Below the pieces are notes generated by a model that had not been told where the DNA came from, did no database searches, and worked only from the letters and a program-made list of their open reading frames with translations. The translations under genes and the position numbers were made by a program. A DNA stretch of 64,000 nucleotides from Thecamonas trahens ATCC 50062 (taxonomy: Eukaryota; Apusozoa; Apusomonadida; Apusomonadidae), in NCBI RefSeq assembly GCF_000142905.1, contig NW_013657671.1:182897-246896 (forward strand), written 5' to 3'. This document shows, piece after piece, positions 31,855 through 41,424 of this stretch (the stretch's first letter is position 1; each line of letters begins with the position of its first letter).

Positions 31855-33182
31855 GGTGCACCGCTCCAGGCAGCAGGAGGCAAGCCAAGCCCGGCAGGAG
31901 GCAAGCCAAGCCCGGCAGGAGGCAAGCCAGGTCAGGCAGCGACGCTTCTGTGGTCGGCGCCGGTGTTCTCGGGCGGCGGCTACGCTTCCGAGTCGCTCAA
32001 CTATCTGCTTGGCCTGGCGCCGTATGCTGCGGCTCGGGATGTGGCGGTGGCGGTCGAGCAGCACGGCGACATGTACGATCGGAGCTATGTCGCCGGTCTG
32101 CCGTCGCCACAGGCTGCTGCGCTTCAGGGCTGGGCCAGGACGGGCGCTGGCCTGCGAGGCGGACGCAACTCTGCGCCGATCATCAATGTCTGCCATTCCG
32201 AGCCTGGCGCATGGTCGGTGACGGCCCGCGGTGCTCTGTTCTCCACCTCGCGCTGCCCGCGCCACGGCGCGGCCTACACCATCGGGCGGACTATGTTCGA
32301 GACCGACTCGCTGCCCGACGGCTGGGCTGAACGGTGCAACGCCATGAATGAGGTCTGGGTCCCCACCGCGTTTCACGCTCGCATCTTTGCCGACGCCGGC
32401 GTCGACAGCGCCAAGATCCACGTCGTGCCCGAGTCGGTAGACACCGCTACGTTTGATCCCGACGCCACTGACCTCGTCCCGCTTGCCCTCGACGGCCCGC
32501 CGGACGCCTTTAACTTTGTCTCGGTCTTCAAGTGGGAGGATCGCAAAGGCTGGCGGCTGCTGCTCGACGCCTACTTTGCTGCATTTGCCTCGGCGCCGCA
32601 AGGCTCGGTCGCGCTTTACATTGTCACTCGCGCCTTCCACTCGTCGTCTGACTTTGACACCGCCATCGCCGCACACGCCGCTGACCGCGGGCTCGACATG
32701 GCCACCCTCCCGCCTGTCTTTGTGCTCTCGGGCATTCCGCAGACTCACATGCCCGCCATGTATGCAGCCATGGATGCGTTTGTCTTGCCGTCGCGCGGCG
32801 AGGGCTGGGGCCGCCCGCACACTGAGGCCATGGCCATGCGCCTTCCGGTCATCGCCACCGCCTGGTCCGGGCCGACCGAGTTCATGACAAGTGACAACTC
32901 GTACCCCCTCCCATCCGCGGCCTCGTCCGCGTCGGCGGTAACTCGCACTTTGCCACCCACTCGTGGGCCGATCCCGATCCAGACGCTCTTGTCGACCTCC
33001 TGCGCACCGTCCATACCTCGCTGGCCGAGAACGCCGCACGCGGCGCACGCGCCCGCGCTGACATGGTCGCCAACTTCTCCAATGACGCCATCGGCAAGCT
33101 CCTCGCCGACCACCTCGACCGCATCCTTAGCAACCTTGCCGAACGCGCCGTGAGTCCCGAGAGCGGCCACGACGAGCTGTAG
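31813..33182 (+). CDS. Secretory-pathway glycosyltransferase (GT4-like), one frame break
   Basis: The product is about 456 residues. A signal peptide (MHILLIATIAVIVLG) is followed by three copies of AGGKPSP-type repeats and a GT-B fold. Key features are SVFKWEDRKGWRLLL and the nucleotide-sugar region PSRGEGWGRPHTEAMAMRLP with ATAWSGPTEF, as in GT4-type transferases related to mannosyltransferases. After TSDNSYPLP the frame breaks at CCC (32910-32912). One extra C gives IRGLVRVGGNSHFATHSWAD and a helical C-terminus ending at TAG 33180-33182; unshifted, the ORF reads Ser/Pro-rich nonsense. Donor and acceptor sugars are unknown. Confidence 0.8.
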
Positions 33183-33191
33183 CGCAAACGC

Positions 33192-34570
33192 TCATTCCGG
33201 GACGACGAGAACCACAAGCCCGACCCCGCGCTGCCAGAACCCGGCCGCGTCGCCGACGTCCCCGACTGGCTCCAAGCCGCCGTCGTCGTTCTCAAACCAC
33301 ACGTTGCCGCGACTTGCGCCGGCAAAAACCGCACCTGCGCTCAGCCGCGCTGCTTGCACCAGCTCGCCGTGTCCGCACCCCTCGCCGACCCGCGCCGTCG
33401 TCGCTGCGACAACCTCGCGCGGCGACGTCCGAATGGCGACGCTCACTGGGACCACCGTCTCGTTGCTGCCGACTCCGAGCTCAAACGATGACCGCGACGA
33501 GTCGGGCACTGCTAGTGAATCGCGGTTGAGCCCAAGCGAGTCGCGCATCGGCCCGAAACCACTCGGTGTGCTCGCGCTGCCGGCTGTGGTGGGCGTACCG
33601 CCGGGCAAGCCAGCCGGTAGTGTCAAGCCCGAGCATGAAGAGAGGTTGTCGATGCCGTAAATGCGAATCCCGAGTTCAAACTCCTTGCCAAACGTGATGA
33701 TTTGCCCATCGAGGAGCCGAAATGGCGTGTGCGGCATCACCTTGACCTGCGAGCCGCGGAACCGGGCGGTGGTCCCATTGGCAGAGCCAAGATCTTCCAG
33801 GAGGAAGCACGGCTCCGAAATGGAGACCCGTGAAGGCCGTGGCTCGTCAACAAAGCTTATTCGGGCGTGGTTGCGTGAAATCGACCGCAATGAGTCCTGG
33901 ATCGACACGTCGTGCATCGACCGCCCGCCCACCAGCCCGCCCGATGGGCCGACCACAAACACCTGTCCGGCATACTCGATAGGTGCCACGACCGTGAGAT
34001 GCAGCTCAACTGCAAGAGATCTGCCCTGAACTGCTGCAGTACGATCGCCCAGCGCTGAGAGCACTTTTGCCCGCTTCATGGCGTCCATCTCAACCTCTCG
34101 CATGCTTGACTCCTTCCGCTTGCTGTGAATCCCACACACCAATTCGCCGCTTCGCTTGTTGGCGCGCCGGATCGCTTGCTGAACATCATCGACCCACTCG
34201 GTAGCATGTGTGTACGACTGGCACGGATGCGCCAAATCCGATCGGATGTGACCAGCTCAAACAGGCCGAGCTTCTCGTCCTTTCCGCTCGCCATCTCCAC
34301 CACACGCACCTCGCTCACCTCCTCCAGCGGAATCAAGCCCTTGGGCGGTGCGTCCTTGCTCTTGGCATACGTCAATGATCCGCGTCCTGAGAGCACAAAC
34401 CATCGCTTCCGCCACGTCTTGATCCGTCCCCCCTGCTTGACCAGAAAGCCCTCCCGGACAATGTCATCGCCACCGTACACCAGCCGCGAGCTGGCCGTCC
34501 CGCTTGTCCTCCACTCGGCGCCGTCCACCACACCCAAGCCACTCTCCGCCTTGTATACACCCACAGACAT
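33192..34570 (-). CDS. PH and FHA domain protein, one frame break
   Basis: The product is about 459 residues from the ATG at 34568-34570. A PH domain (about 35-150) starts VREGFLVKQGGRIKTWRKRW and ends with a helix EWVDDVQQAIRRAN. The FHA domain follows: GRSMHDVSI, SRNHARISF, LEDLGSANGT. FHA domains bind phosphothreonine and PH domains bind phosphoinositides, so it is probably a membrane-linked signalling adaptor. The last strand and helix of the PH domain are in another frame; one extra C at the CC (34220-34221, sense strand) joins them. The C-terminal 200 residues are disordered. The gene converges with the glycosyltransferase, stops 9 bp apart. Confidence 0.8.
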
Positions 34571-34971
34571 CACACTCTGTCGTCCCGGACCTCTCCTCCG
34601 TCGGACTCTGCTCGTGCCCGTAGTCTACCTCTCAGCTACCTCCACGAGCTTGCACAGGTGCGAGTGGCGTGTCTGTCGCTCTGGTCCTCCCACACGGTGC
34701 CAACAGTGTCCCGGGGAAGGGGCGGGGAGGGACGGCTAGCGCTCTTGGGCGCCGTCATTATTCACCGATACAGCGATCAGGCATCAAACGGAGTATCTGT
34801 GGCATGCATGGTTAGAGTGGGTGGCTGCGATGGCAGATGAGCTGAGGAGGATGGCGATGGACGAGGAGAAGGCATGGCAGTGTTGGTTGGCAGCAGGTTT
34901 TGCCTGATCACTAAAACTGTGGCCGTTTCGATCGAAACCCTGCGCAGCAAGCACCATCTCTATCAACGCGT

Positions 34972-35267
34972 GATGGACGGTAGCATCTGGTGCTTGTTCC
35001 CCTGCTTGCAAGTGGAGCACCATGCTACGCTTGGTACCCACCGATCTCTCCTCTCTCTCTCTGTTTCCCCACGCTGCGTGCATCATCATCGTCAATCCTG
35101 GAATAGCGTCGCACCATCACAGGTCATCATCGCTTGCATCGCGTCCAGTCTCCGCACGATGGACGGTAGCACCTGGTGCTTGTTCCCCTGGTTGCAAGTG
35201 GAGCACCATGCTACGCTTGGTACCCACCGATCTCTCTTCTCTCTCTCCGTTTCCCCACGCTGCGTGC
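34972..35267. repeat. 110-bp duplication upstream of a small membrane-protein gene
   Basis: Copies at 34972-35081 and 35158-35267, offset 186 bp and about 90% identical. Each begins GATGGACGGTAGCA, contains GTGGAGCACCATGCTACGCT and ends CCCACGCTGCGTGC. The second copy ends 100 bp before the small gene's ATG. The rest of the gap 34571-35367 holds nothing else recognisable; ORFs over the repeats look like chance. Confidence 0.88.
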
Positions 35268-35367
35268 GTCGTCGCTCCAGCCAAAGTCGACGCGGCAGCT
35301 TGCAGGGCGGTGGACTGGGGCGGGAAGGGGATCGCTCGCGAAGTCACCCGACTCTGCTGAAGAGAGT

Positions 35368-35607
35368 ATGTCTGGAAGAGGGCGACTTGTGTTCTCTGTC
35401 ATTGCGGGCTCTCTGCTTGGTGGTGGGGTTGGCTTCTGGTACATGGACAAGGCTATGGAGGAGCACCGGGCTCAGCTCAAAGCCGCCGTCGCTGCCTTGC
35501 CTGATGATGACGACGGCAGTGGCGGGCCTGGAGAGCCTGGCCTTGTCGTTACCGGATCAACACCGGGTGGATCGCAGGTGGGCGCGGCAGGAGAGGCCTC
35601 TGGCTGA
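35368..35607 (+). CDS. Small single-pass membrane protein (79 residues)
   Basis: From the ATG at 35368-35370: MSGRGRLVFSVIAGSLLGGG begins a hydrophobic Gly-rich segment, then WYMDKAMEEHRAQLKAAV and an acidic, Gly/Pro-rich tail. A short basic N-terminus, one membrane span and a charged helix are typical of small mitochondrial inner-membrane assembly factors, but I cannot name the family. Codon use is ordinary. The start could lie further upstream in the same frame, which is open for 64 codons, but that part is repeat-derived. Confidence 0.5.
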   Translation: MSGRGRLVFSVIAGSLLGGGVGFWYMDKAMEEHRAQLKAAVAALPDDDDGSGGPGEPGLVVTGSTPGGSQVGAAGEASG

Positions 35608-36205
35608 CCTCTTTGACTGTCGATCGATGGTGTGATGGCCGCGTACCTTGGCCTCGCGGACAGCTCGCACCCTCTCGGCTTACTCCTCAGCGGACCTTGG
35701 ATCGACGGCCCCATGCTCCTCGCCCTCGGGCTCTTGGATGGTTCAGTCGATCATCAGCTCTGACTGGGAAGGGATTAACCTCGAGCGCCATGGCTCTGCG
35801 GCCAGTGCTGCCCCTAAGCAGCCACACAGCGGCGCACCAACGCACGATCCTTGCCGGCCATAAAGTAGATCGTCACCTCCTTGGGTCAGGACACTCAATA
35901 GCCAAACTCCTTGCCCAGCGCAACATCGGCTGTCCTCCTCTTTCATCATGACTCCTGCCTTGCCACCATCTCATCTCTCCCCATTACTCATCAGATCTGG
36001 TCTTGGTGGTCTTGGTCTTGGGCTTGATCAGATCAGATCAGATCAGATCAGATCAGATCAGATCAGCCCACCCAACCTTGGCGCGAATGTCCCCCCACCT
36101 CACCCCGCCCACCCCACCACCTTCCCTCCCCCCACCCCCCCCCCCACCCCCCCACCCTCACCCCCTCCCCATCTTCACCTCCCACATCTACCCTCCTCTC
36201 GCTAC
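35608..36205. other. Intergenic region with a (GATCA)8 array
   Basis: A 598-bp gap. At 36026-36065 are eight tandem GATCA units, then C-runs (36120-36170) before the LRR gene start. An ORF of 42 codons at 35635-35763 has ordinary codon use but no support. Nothing else is recognised. Confidence 0.55.
36026..36065. repeat. (GATCA)8 microsatellite
   Basis: Eight perfect GATCA pentamers, about 140 bp upstream of the LRR start. The period is 5 bp, not the 6 bp of the other GATC arrays. Confidence 0.95.
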
Positions 36206-37579
36206 ATGGATACCAAAGTAGCGCTGGACGCCGGCGCGTCGCTCGCCCGGCTGCAACGGTCGTTCCCGGCCGTGACCGACTACGTGCCTGTGGCAGAGCC
36301 ATCGCCGGCGACAGACACCTCCGTTCCAGCTCGGAGACGATCACCGTCGCTCTCTCGCGCCTCTCTTCTCGAGGCTTTGGCACCAGATGAGGCTGACTCT
36401 CGTGGTGATGGAGCTCGCCGCAGATCGCTCTTGGTCACTCAGGCGCGCGCTGCCTGCATCGCCGGTCAGCTGGCCGAGGCTCGCGCAGCCGGTGGCGGCC
36501 TCCTCCTCCTCCCGCCCGGACTCGGCTTTCATCCTTCAGGCTTTGAGGCCACGTTGGATCAGATTCCACGAACGATGGCGATTGGCCTCACTGCAGCAGG
36601 GCTTGACGACGCGCTTGCCTACGACGATGCCAGCGGCGGGTTCATCCATCTGCTCGCCCGCTCGGCCCCAGCAGTCCAGTGGCTCTCGCTGGCTGGCAAT
36701 GCACTGACTCAAGCTGCTCCGATTGTCTCGGCGCTCTCGTCGCTACACACGCTCTCGCTCCGACTCAACGTCATCGATGATGCGGGCCTGGCCGCTCTGG
36801 GCGACGTACTGCCCTCGTCACGCATCGCCATCCTCTCGCTCGCTCTCAATGCCTTTACCGCAAATGGGCTCGCCCACTTTGCTCGCAACGCCTTGCCCAA
36901 CTGCCGCTCTCTGGTCTCACTCGATCTATCGGGCAACGTAGTCGATGCCGCTGCGGCCTCGGCGCTCGGCTCGGCCATCCTGTCCCTCTCGTCACTGGCT
37001 GCGCTCTCTCTTGCCGCCTGCGGTCTCGACAGCCTTGCCGCCCTGCATTTGGCTGCCATTCTTCCGGCAGCACGCAGCCTCCTTCACCTCAATCTAGCCT
37101 CCAACACACTGAGTGACGAAGGCTGCCAGTTCCTGGCCACCGCCCTCGCCAGGCCTGTCGCCCTCACCCATCTCGATCTTTCTTACAATGCTGTGTCGGA
37201 CTCGGGTGGCCATGCTCTGGCCGCACCTTTGGCTTCTGTGGTTTCGGCGCCAGCGCTGGCACACCTCTCGCTTCGCGGTAATGGCATCGGCTTCTCGGCC
37301 GCTCTCGCCCTTGTCCGATCCGTTGCCTCGGCTCCGCTCGACGGCGTACTGCGAACTCAGATTGATCTTGCAGGCAACGGGTTCTCCTCCGCCAACATTG
37401 ATAGTCTCTTGCTAGCCGCAGGGCCACGCCGCGAAGATATTCTCCTCATCCACGATCCTGGCACCGCAGTCCCTCAGCCGGGCACCTCGCTTCCGTCGGG
37501 CTCAGCTTACGCCACATCGGGGACCAGTGGCCTCGGCCCCACCACGGCTCCACACCGGCCTCACCCGCTCAGCGTATGA
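36206..37579 (+). CDS. Leucine-rich repeat protein (possibly the N-terminal part of an LRR-PH protein)
   Basis: 457 residues. After a Ser/Arg-rich N-terminus, about eight LRR units of the ribonuclease-inhibitor type run from about 150 to 420 (LQWLSLAGNAL-, LVSLDLSGNVVD-, LLHLNLASNTLSDEG-, LTHLDLSYNAVSDSG-like). The ORF ends GTATGA, whose ATGA is also the start of the next ORF. The next ORF lies in the -1 frame and begins without an independent 5' UTR. Adding one base in 37500-37576 would fuse the two into a 1,665-residue protein, consistent with the single-base deficits elsewhere. LRR plus PH occurs in actin regulators such as CARMIL, though in the reverse order. Both readings remain open. 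Confidence 0.8.
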   Translation: MDTKVALDAGASLARLQRSFPAVTDYVPVAEPSPATDTSVPARRRSPSLSRASLLEALAPDEADSRGDGARRRSLLVTQARAACIAGQLAEARAAGGGLLLLPPGLGFHPSGFEATLDQIPRTMAIGLTAAGLDDALAYDDASGGFIHLLARSAPAVQWLSLAGNALTQAAPIVSALSSLHTLSLRLNVIDDAGLAALGDVLPSSRIAILSLALNAFTANGLAHFARNALPNCRSLVSLDLSGNVVDAAAASALGSAILSLSSLAALSLAACGLDSLAALHLAAILPAARSLLHLNLASNTLSDEGCQFLATALARPVALTHLDLSYNAVSDSGGHALAAPLASVVSAPALAHLSLRGNGIGFSAALALVRSVASAPLDGVLRTQIDLAGNGFSSANIDSLLLAAGPRREDILLIHDPGTAVPQPGTSLPSGSAYATSGTSGLGPTTAPHRPHPLSV

Positions 37580-40500
37580 CTGATGCGACGCAGCGCCAGC
37601 TCAACCTTGCTACCCATCTCGCCACTAAGCGCCGGCTCAACCTTGATGCTCTTCTGGCAGCTCCGTTTGTTCCTGAACCGCCCGAACCGACGCTCCGCAA
37701 GCTCCAACTCGAGGGCTCGTCTGTCGAGGCCTCATATCCCAGCGACGCTCTCCCCAACGTTCATCCGTGGCATGTAGGCTCGCAAGTTCCAGGCTTCTCG
37801 CGCATGTCTCCCTTTGCATCGCCCATCCGCGGACCGGATGGGACCCTCGTTCCCCCGCCGCAATGGGAGCCACACTACGTGGCCTCGCTCCACCGCTCTG
37901 CCCGCTCTGCCGACCGCCTCTCGCTCGATGCTCACGCTTATGCGCTTGAACTTACGCCGTCCCATTCGCACTTGACTGCCACAGACGCAGTATCCGCTAC
38001 GGGCAAAGATGGCGATGAATCGGACGTTGTCCGGCTCGGACATGGCCCGCTGCCGCGAGTCATGGAGCTCGAGGGCCAGTTTCCGCTCTCGCTCTTAGCC
38101 TTGCTTGACCTCACCTCGGCGCCGCGGCTGCTCGCTACTGTTCTTGAGCAGCACCGGCAGGCCAAGGCTCAACTCGGGACTGTCGTCGAGTACAAGACGG
38201 TGGCATGGCCGGCGCCTGAACGACGAACCTCAATCGCGACCCCACCGCCACTCTTGGCCTCACTCAACGCAACCAAGTTGCGGCTCAACCTCTCGTCGAC
38301 CGACTTTCTCAACACCTCGGTCCCGGTGAAGCGGATGGCTCCTGAGCTGCGGCAGCGCAGGCCATCAGGACCAACCACTGCCAAGCTTGCTACCCTCGCT
38401 GCCGCGCTCAAGGCCGCACAGGAGAGCGACAGCGAAGTCTCACCATCCACGCTTGCGGAGTGGTCGGTACAGCTCGATGACGTTGTTGCTAGCTCGGCAC
38501 CAGTGATCTCTCCTGGCTCACGCTTCCTGACCGGCGAAGTCTCGCCGCCAGCCACCCCGCTCTCCACTGCTGTCGCCGCCCGCCTTGCCGCCATGAGCTA
38601 TGACCTCAACTCCTCGTTTGAGTCGATGTCTATCGAGCTGGATAAGTCGACTGAGGCTCTCAAACTCGACGCGCTGCACTCGACACCGCCTCCGGCTGTC
38701 GCCTCAGTTGGCCGTACACCCACCACCCGGCACCAACGCACGTTTGCCATCCGATCGCAAACTCGGTCTGTCACCGACATCCACTCGGCGTCGTCGACCA
38801 GCTCAAGCTCGGAGAGCCACTCGCAGTCCTCCGACTCGAACACGGGGTATGTCGAGGTTGTCTCGCCCTTTTCGCACAGCATGCAGCAAGTTGCTGTCGA
38901 CGATCGGCCCACGCCGTCGCCGCAGAACGTGACGCCGGCCCCGGCGCATGGCTCACCCGAAATGCAAATGCTGTCGCCAGAGCAAGCTTGCGACTCGCCA
39001 ATCCGCAGTCTCTCATTGGCAAGCGAGCTGTCCGAGTTTGAGCCGTCGGCATCCTCGGGTTCCCAGACTTCGTCGTCGCGGTGCAATGTCGACACGCCGC
39101 TTGCCTTTCTCCCTACCATCAAGCTTCAGGTGGCATCGTCAATTGGGGAATTGGGTGCCAGTGCCGAGTTGGCGTACAAGGACGACCTTGCTGGCCCCAT
39201 CGGCACGTATGCAAAAGTCACCAACCGTCACAACAAATCGTGGTGCAAGCGGTGGGTTTACCTCGACCCGTCTACCGGAACGCTCACGCTGTTCAAGAAG
39301 CAGAAGCACAAAGCCCATGTCGACCGCCTCTTTTTGACAGACAACAACGAATGGACCCTTATTCGTGACCGCAGCAAGATGCGCAAGCGCAAGATGACCT
39401 GGCCGACCCTCCTCCTCGGCTCGCCGCGAATCGGCAAGAGGTACTGGTTCAAGTTTGGCTCCGCCGATGAGACCGAGCACTGGGCTGCGGCCATCACTGG
39501 CATTCTCAACGCTACCATTCTTGCCTCGCTAGCGGCGGATGCGTTCCTCATGGACTCTGACCCGTCGCTAGGCAGCAGCAACAACAACTTGGACGATGCG
39601 GATGATGCTGCTGCCGATTGTGGTGATCATGTCTCTGGAGGGACTGACAGCGAAAAGCTTAGCAGCGCTATGGAGTGCTCACACCAACTTATCATGGCAC
39701 ATCTTGACCGCCAGAACAACTCGCACGATTTTGTGGACGAGAGTCAGGAGAGTGGCTCTGACTCTGGCCCTCGCCATGTGGTTATGGCCTCGAACGATCT
39801 CCTGCACCACGACTCAGCCATCTCGTTTGGCAGCCCGCCCTCTGTCCACTATGCACCGTTGACGCCCTCCGACGTTGTGGAGCACGACGACGCCACTGGC
39901 AGCGCCGATCCAGGCAGCGCGCTGCCGCGAACCATGTCGCGTGCCGAGACTCAGTCGATGTCCCAATCCACCTCGTTTGCCACAGACCGCGGTTCGGGCG
40001 ACGATCCAACTGCAAGCTCAGACGGCGAGATTGAGCCCCCGGAGCACTCGTCGATGCCAGCGCCGGCAACCGGTAGCAAGCTCGAACCGCCATCTATTGT
40101 GGCGCGCAAGCCACACATGACGCTGTCGATGCTCAAGCGGCCGTCGCTTACGTTCTCGTCATCATCGCGGACAGCGACGCCGTCCAACTTGCAGGTTACG
40201 ACGGGGCCGGATGCTAGCGTGTCGTCGCGCCTCAAGTCACCGCAGGTCCCGCGGCTTCCGGACCTGAGCAATCTTCCGGGTGACGCCGAGTCGGACAACG
40301 AGTCCAACTCCAACTCTGGCTCTGCTGGCTCGCGCGACGAGCACCCGGCCGCAGGCCTTCCCCACGCTGGCATCGGCATTGAGATCGATCATGGCGATGT
40401 CGGAAGCCTCGGCTCGTATCGCCGGAGATCAAGCCACCACTCGAGGTCGCAGAGGCTCAACGCTCGGGCCTCGCCGCGGACTCCATCGCGGAACGTTCTG

Positions 40501-41202
40501 ATGAAGTACTCACTCACGCCCAAGGGCGGCACCAACTCGCCGCGCGACTCACCGCGGGCGTCGGCTAGTGACGACATCCAGCGATCCATGCCATGGCTCT
40601 CGCTTGTCACAGCGGCCGACGTACTCGCGCTGGCCGACCTGCAGTCAAATCGGCTTGCTGAGGTTCCAGTCTCGCTCGTGGTCGACAACGGCAGCACGCC
40701 ACGCTCTGGCTATCTGCTCGTCCTCGACCTCCACGCCCGGAGTGTGTCGCTTGTTCGAAAGCGACGAATGCGCAAGAACACCGTGCTTGCCTCGTGGCTT
40801 CTCATCCAGACCCGCACGCTGCCGCGGACTGTTGACAACGACTCGTTTACGCTGGAAAAGGCAGCCGTCGATGCACCGATGAGCGCCCTCTCGCCGCCGT
40901 TTGCGTCGGATGCCGGCGCCGATGCTTATGTCTTGGCCGCCAAGGATGAGTCGCGCGTTCGCATCCTGGCCCTTTTTGACGCCTTCCGGCGGACTGCGCG
41001 CGGCTCGCCCGAGTGCAAGGTGTTGATGGGCAAGACGTGCAGGGTAGCCTACGCCATCCAGGGCTCCGAGCTGTACAAGCATGCCCGGGGCGCTCTTGTT
41101 CATGTTGACAAGATCATCTGCGGCGGCTGGCTTCGGATCACCGACTCGCGTCGCGACACGTCATACCTGCACGCGGTCACGCTGCGAGCCATTCACGATT
41201 AA
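37576..41202 (+). CDS. Large PH-domain protein
   Basis: 1,208 residues, no break. Residues 1-500 are Ser/Thr/Pro-rich with scattered hydrophobic motifs. A PH-like domain lies at about 530-650 (YAKVTNRHNKSWCKRWVYLD, then KRYWFKFGSADETEHWAAAI). A long disordered acidic and Ser-rich stretch follows. The C-terminus (about 1010-1208) is a second folded region with PH-like strand pattern (LLVLDLHARSVSLVRKRRM, VLMGKTCRVAYAIQGSELY) that I cannot name. See the LRR entry for the possibility that this is the C-terminal part of the same gene. Confidence 0.75.
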   Translation: MTDATQRQLNLATHLATKRRLNLDALLAAPFVPEPPEPTLRKLQLEGSSVEASYPSDALPNVHPWHVGSQVPGFSRMSPFASPIRGPDGTLVPPPQWEPHYVASLHRSARSADRLSLDAHAYALELTPSHSHLTATDAVSATGKDGDESDVVRLGHGPLPRVMELEGQFPLSLLALLDLTSAPRLLATVLEQHRQAKAQLGTVVEYKTVAWPAPERRTSIATPPPLLASLNATKLRLNLSSTDFLNTSVPVKRMAPELRQRRPSGPTTAKLATLAAALKAAQESDSEVSPSTLAEWSVQLDDVVASSAPVISPGSRFLTGEVSPPATPLSTAVAARLAAMSYDLNSSFESMSIELDKSTEALKLDALHSTPPPAVASVGRTPTTRHQRTFAIRSQTRSVTDIHSASSTSSSSESHSQSSDSNTGYVEVVSPFSHSMQQVAVDDRPTPSPQNVTPAPAHGSPEMQMLSPEQACDSPIRSLSLASELSEFEPSASSGSQTSSSRCNVDTPLAFLPTIKLQVASSIGELGASAELAYKDDLAGPIGTYAKVTNRHNKSWCKRWVYLDPSTGTLTLFKKQKHKAHVDRLFLTDNNEWTLIRDRSKMRKRKMTWPTLLLGSPRIGKRYWFKFGSADETEHWAAAITGILNATILASLAADAFLMDSDPSLGSSNNNLDDADDAAADCGDHVSGGTDSEKLSSAMECSHQLIMAHLDRQNNSHDFVDESQESGSDSGPRHVVMASNDLLHHDSAISFGSPPSVHYAPLTPSDVVEHDDATGSADPGSALPRTMSRAETQSMSQSTSFATDRGSGDDPTASSDGEIEPPEHSSMPAPATGSKLEPPSIVARKPHMTLSMLKRPSLTFSSSSRTATPSNLQVTTGPDASVSSRLKSPQVPRLPDLSNLPGDAESDNESNSNSGSAGSRDEHPAAGLPHAGIGIEIDHGDVGSLGSYRRRSSHHSRSQRLNARASPRTPSRNVLMKYSLTPKGGTNSPRDSPRASASDDIQRSMPWLSLVTAADVLALADLQSNRLAEVPVSLVVDNGSTPRSGYLLVLDLHARSVSLVRKRRMRKNTVLASWLLIQTRTLPRTVDNDSFTLEKAAVDAPMSALSPPFASDAGADAYVLAAKDESRVRILALFDAFRRTARGSPECKVLMGKTCRVAYAIQGSELYKHARGALVHVDKIICGGWLRITDSRRDTSYLHAVTLRAIHD

Positions 41203-41209
41203 CCTTTAG

Positions 41210-41340
41210 CCGCACGGTCGCTCGGGCGTGTTGTCGCGCGCCTCAATAGCCTCAAAGTGAACATAACAGTCCTCGCACCCTCCTGTCGCCGCCACGCGCC
41301 AGCCACGCGCCGGCTGCTACGCACGCGCCATCGGCAACAA
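41210..41340 (-). pseudogene. Tail fragment related to the 20-kb relic
   Basis: On the minus strand a 36-codon open stretch follows a GTAGCAG acceptor-like sequence and ends with VHFEAIEARDNTPERPCG and TAA. The last 50-60 bases match 20528-20582 apart from a 9-base insertion and scattered changes, and both encode VHFE...ARDN/TRDN...ERP-stop. It lies downstream of the golgin-like gene's stop. It could be a last exon of an unrecognised gene, a relic, or a shared 3' element. Confidence 0.3.
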
Positions 41341-41424
41341 ATGAGTCTCTGGCGGGGCGCGAGTGGCAGACGCGCCTCATGGACTGCTTTCTGATGTGGC
41401 ACGTCAGGAAAAGCTGATCCGGGG

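Noticed and set aside
35635-35763. 42-codon ORF downstream of the small membrane-protein gene
   Set aside because: Ordinary codons but too short, no conserved motif, and lies in the 3' flank; could be revisited with RNA or peptide data.
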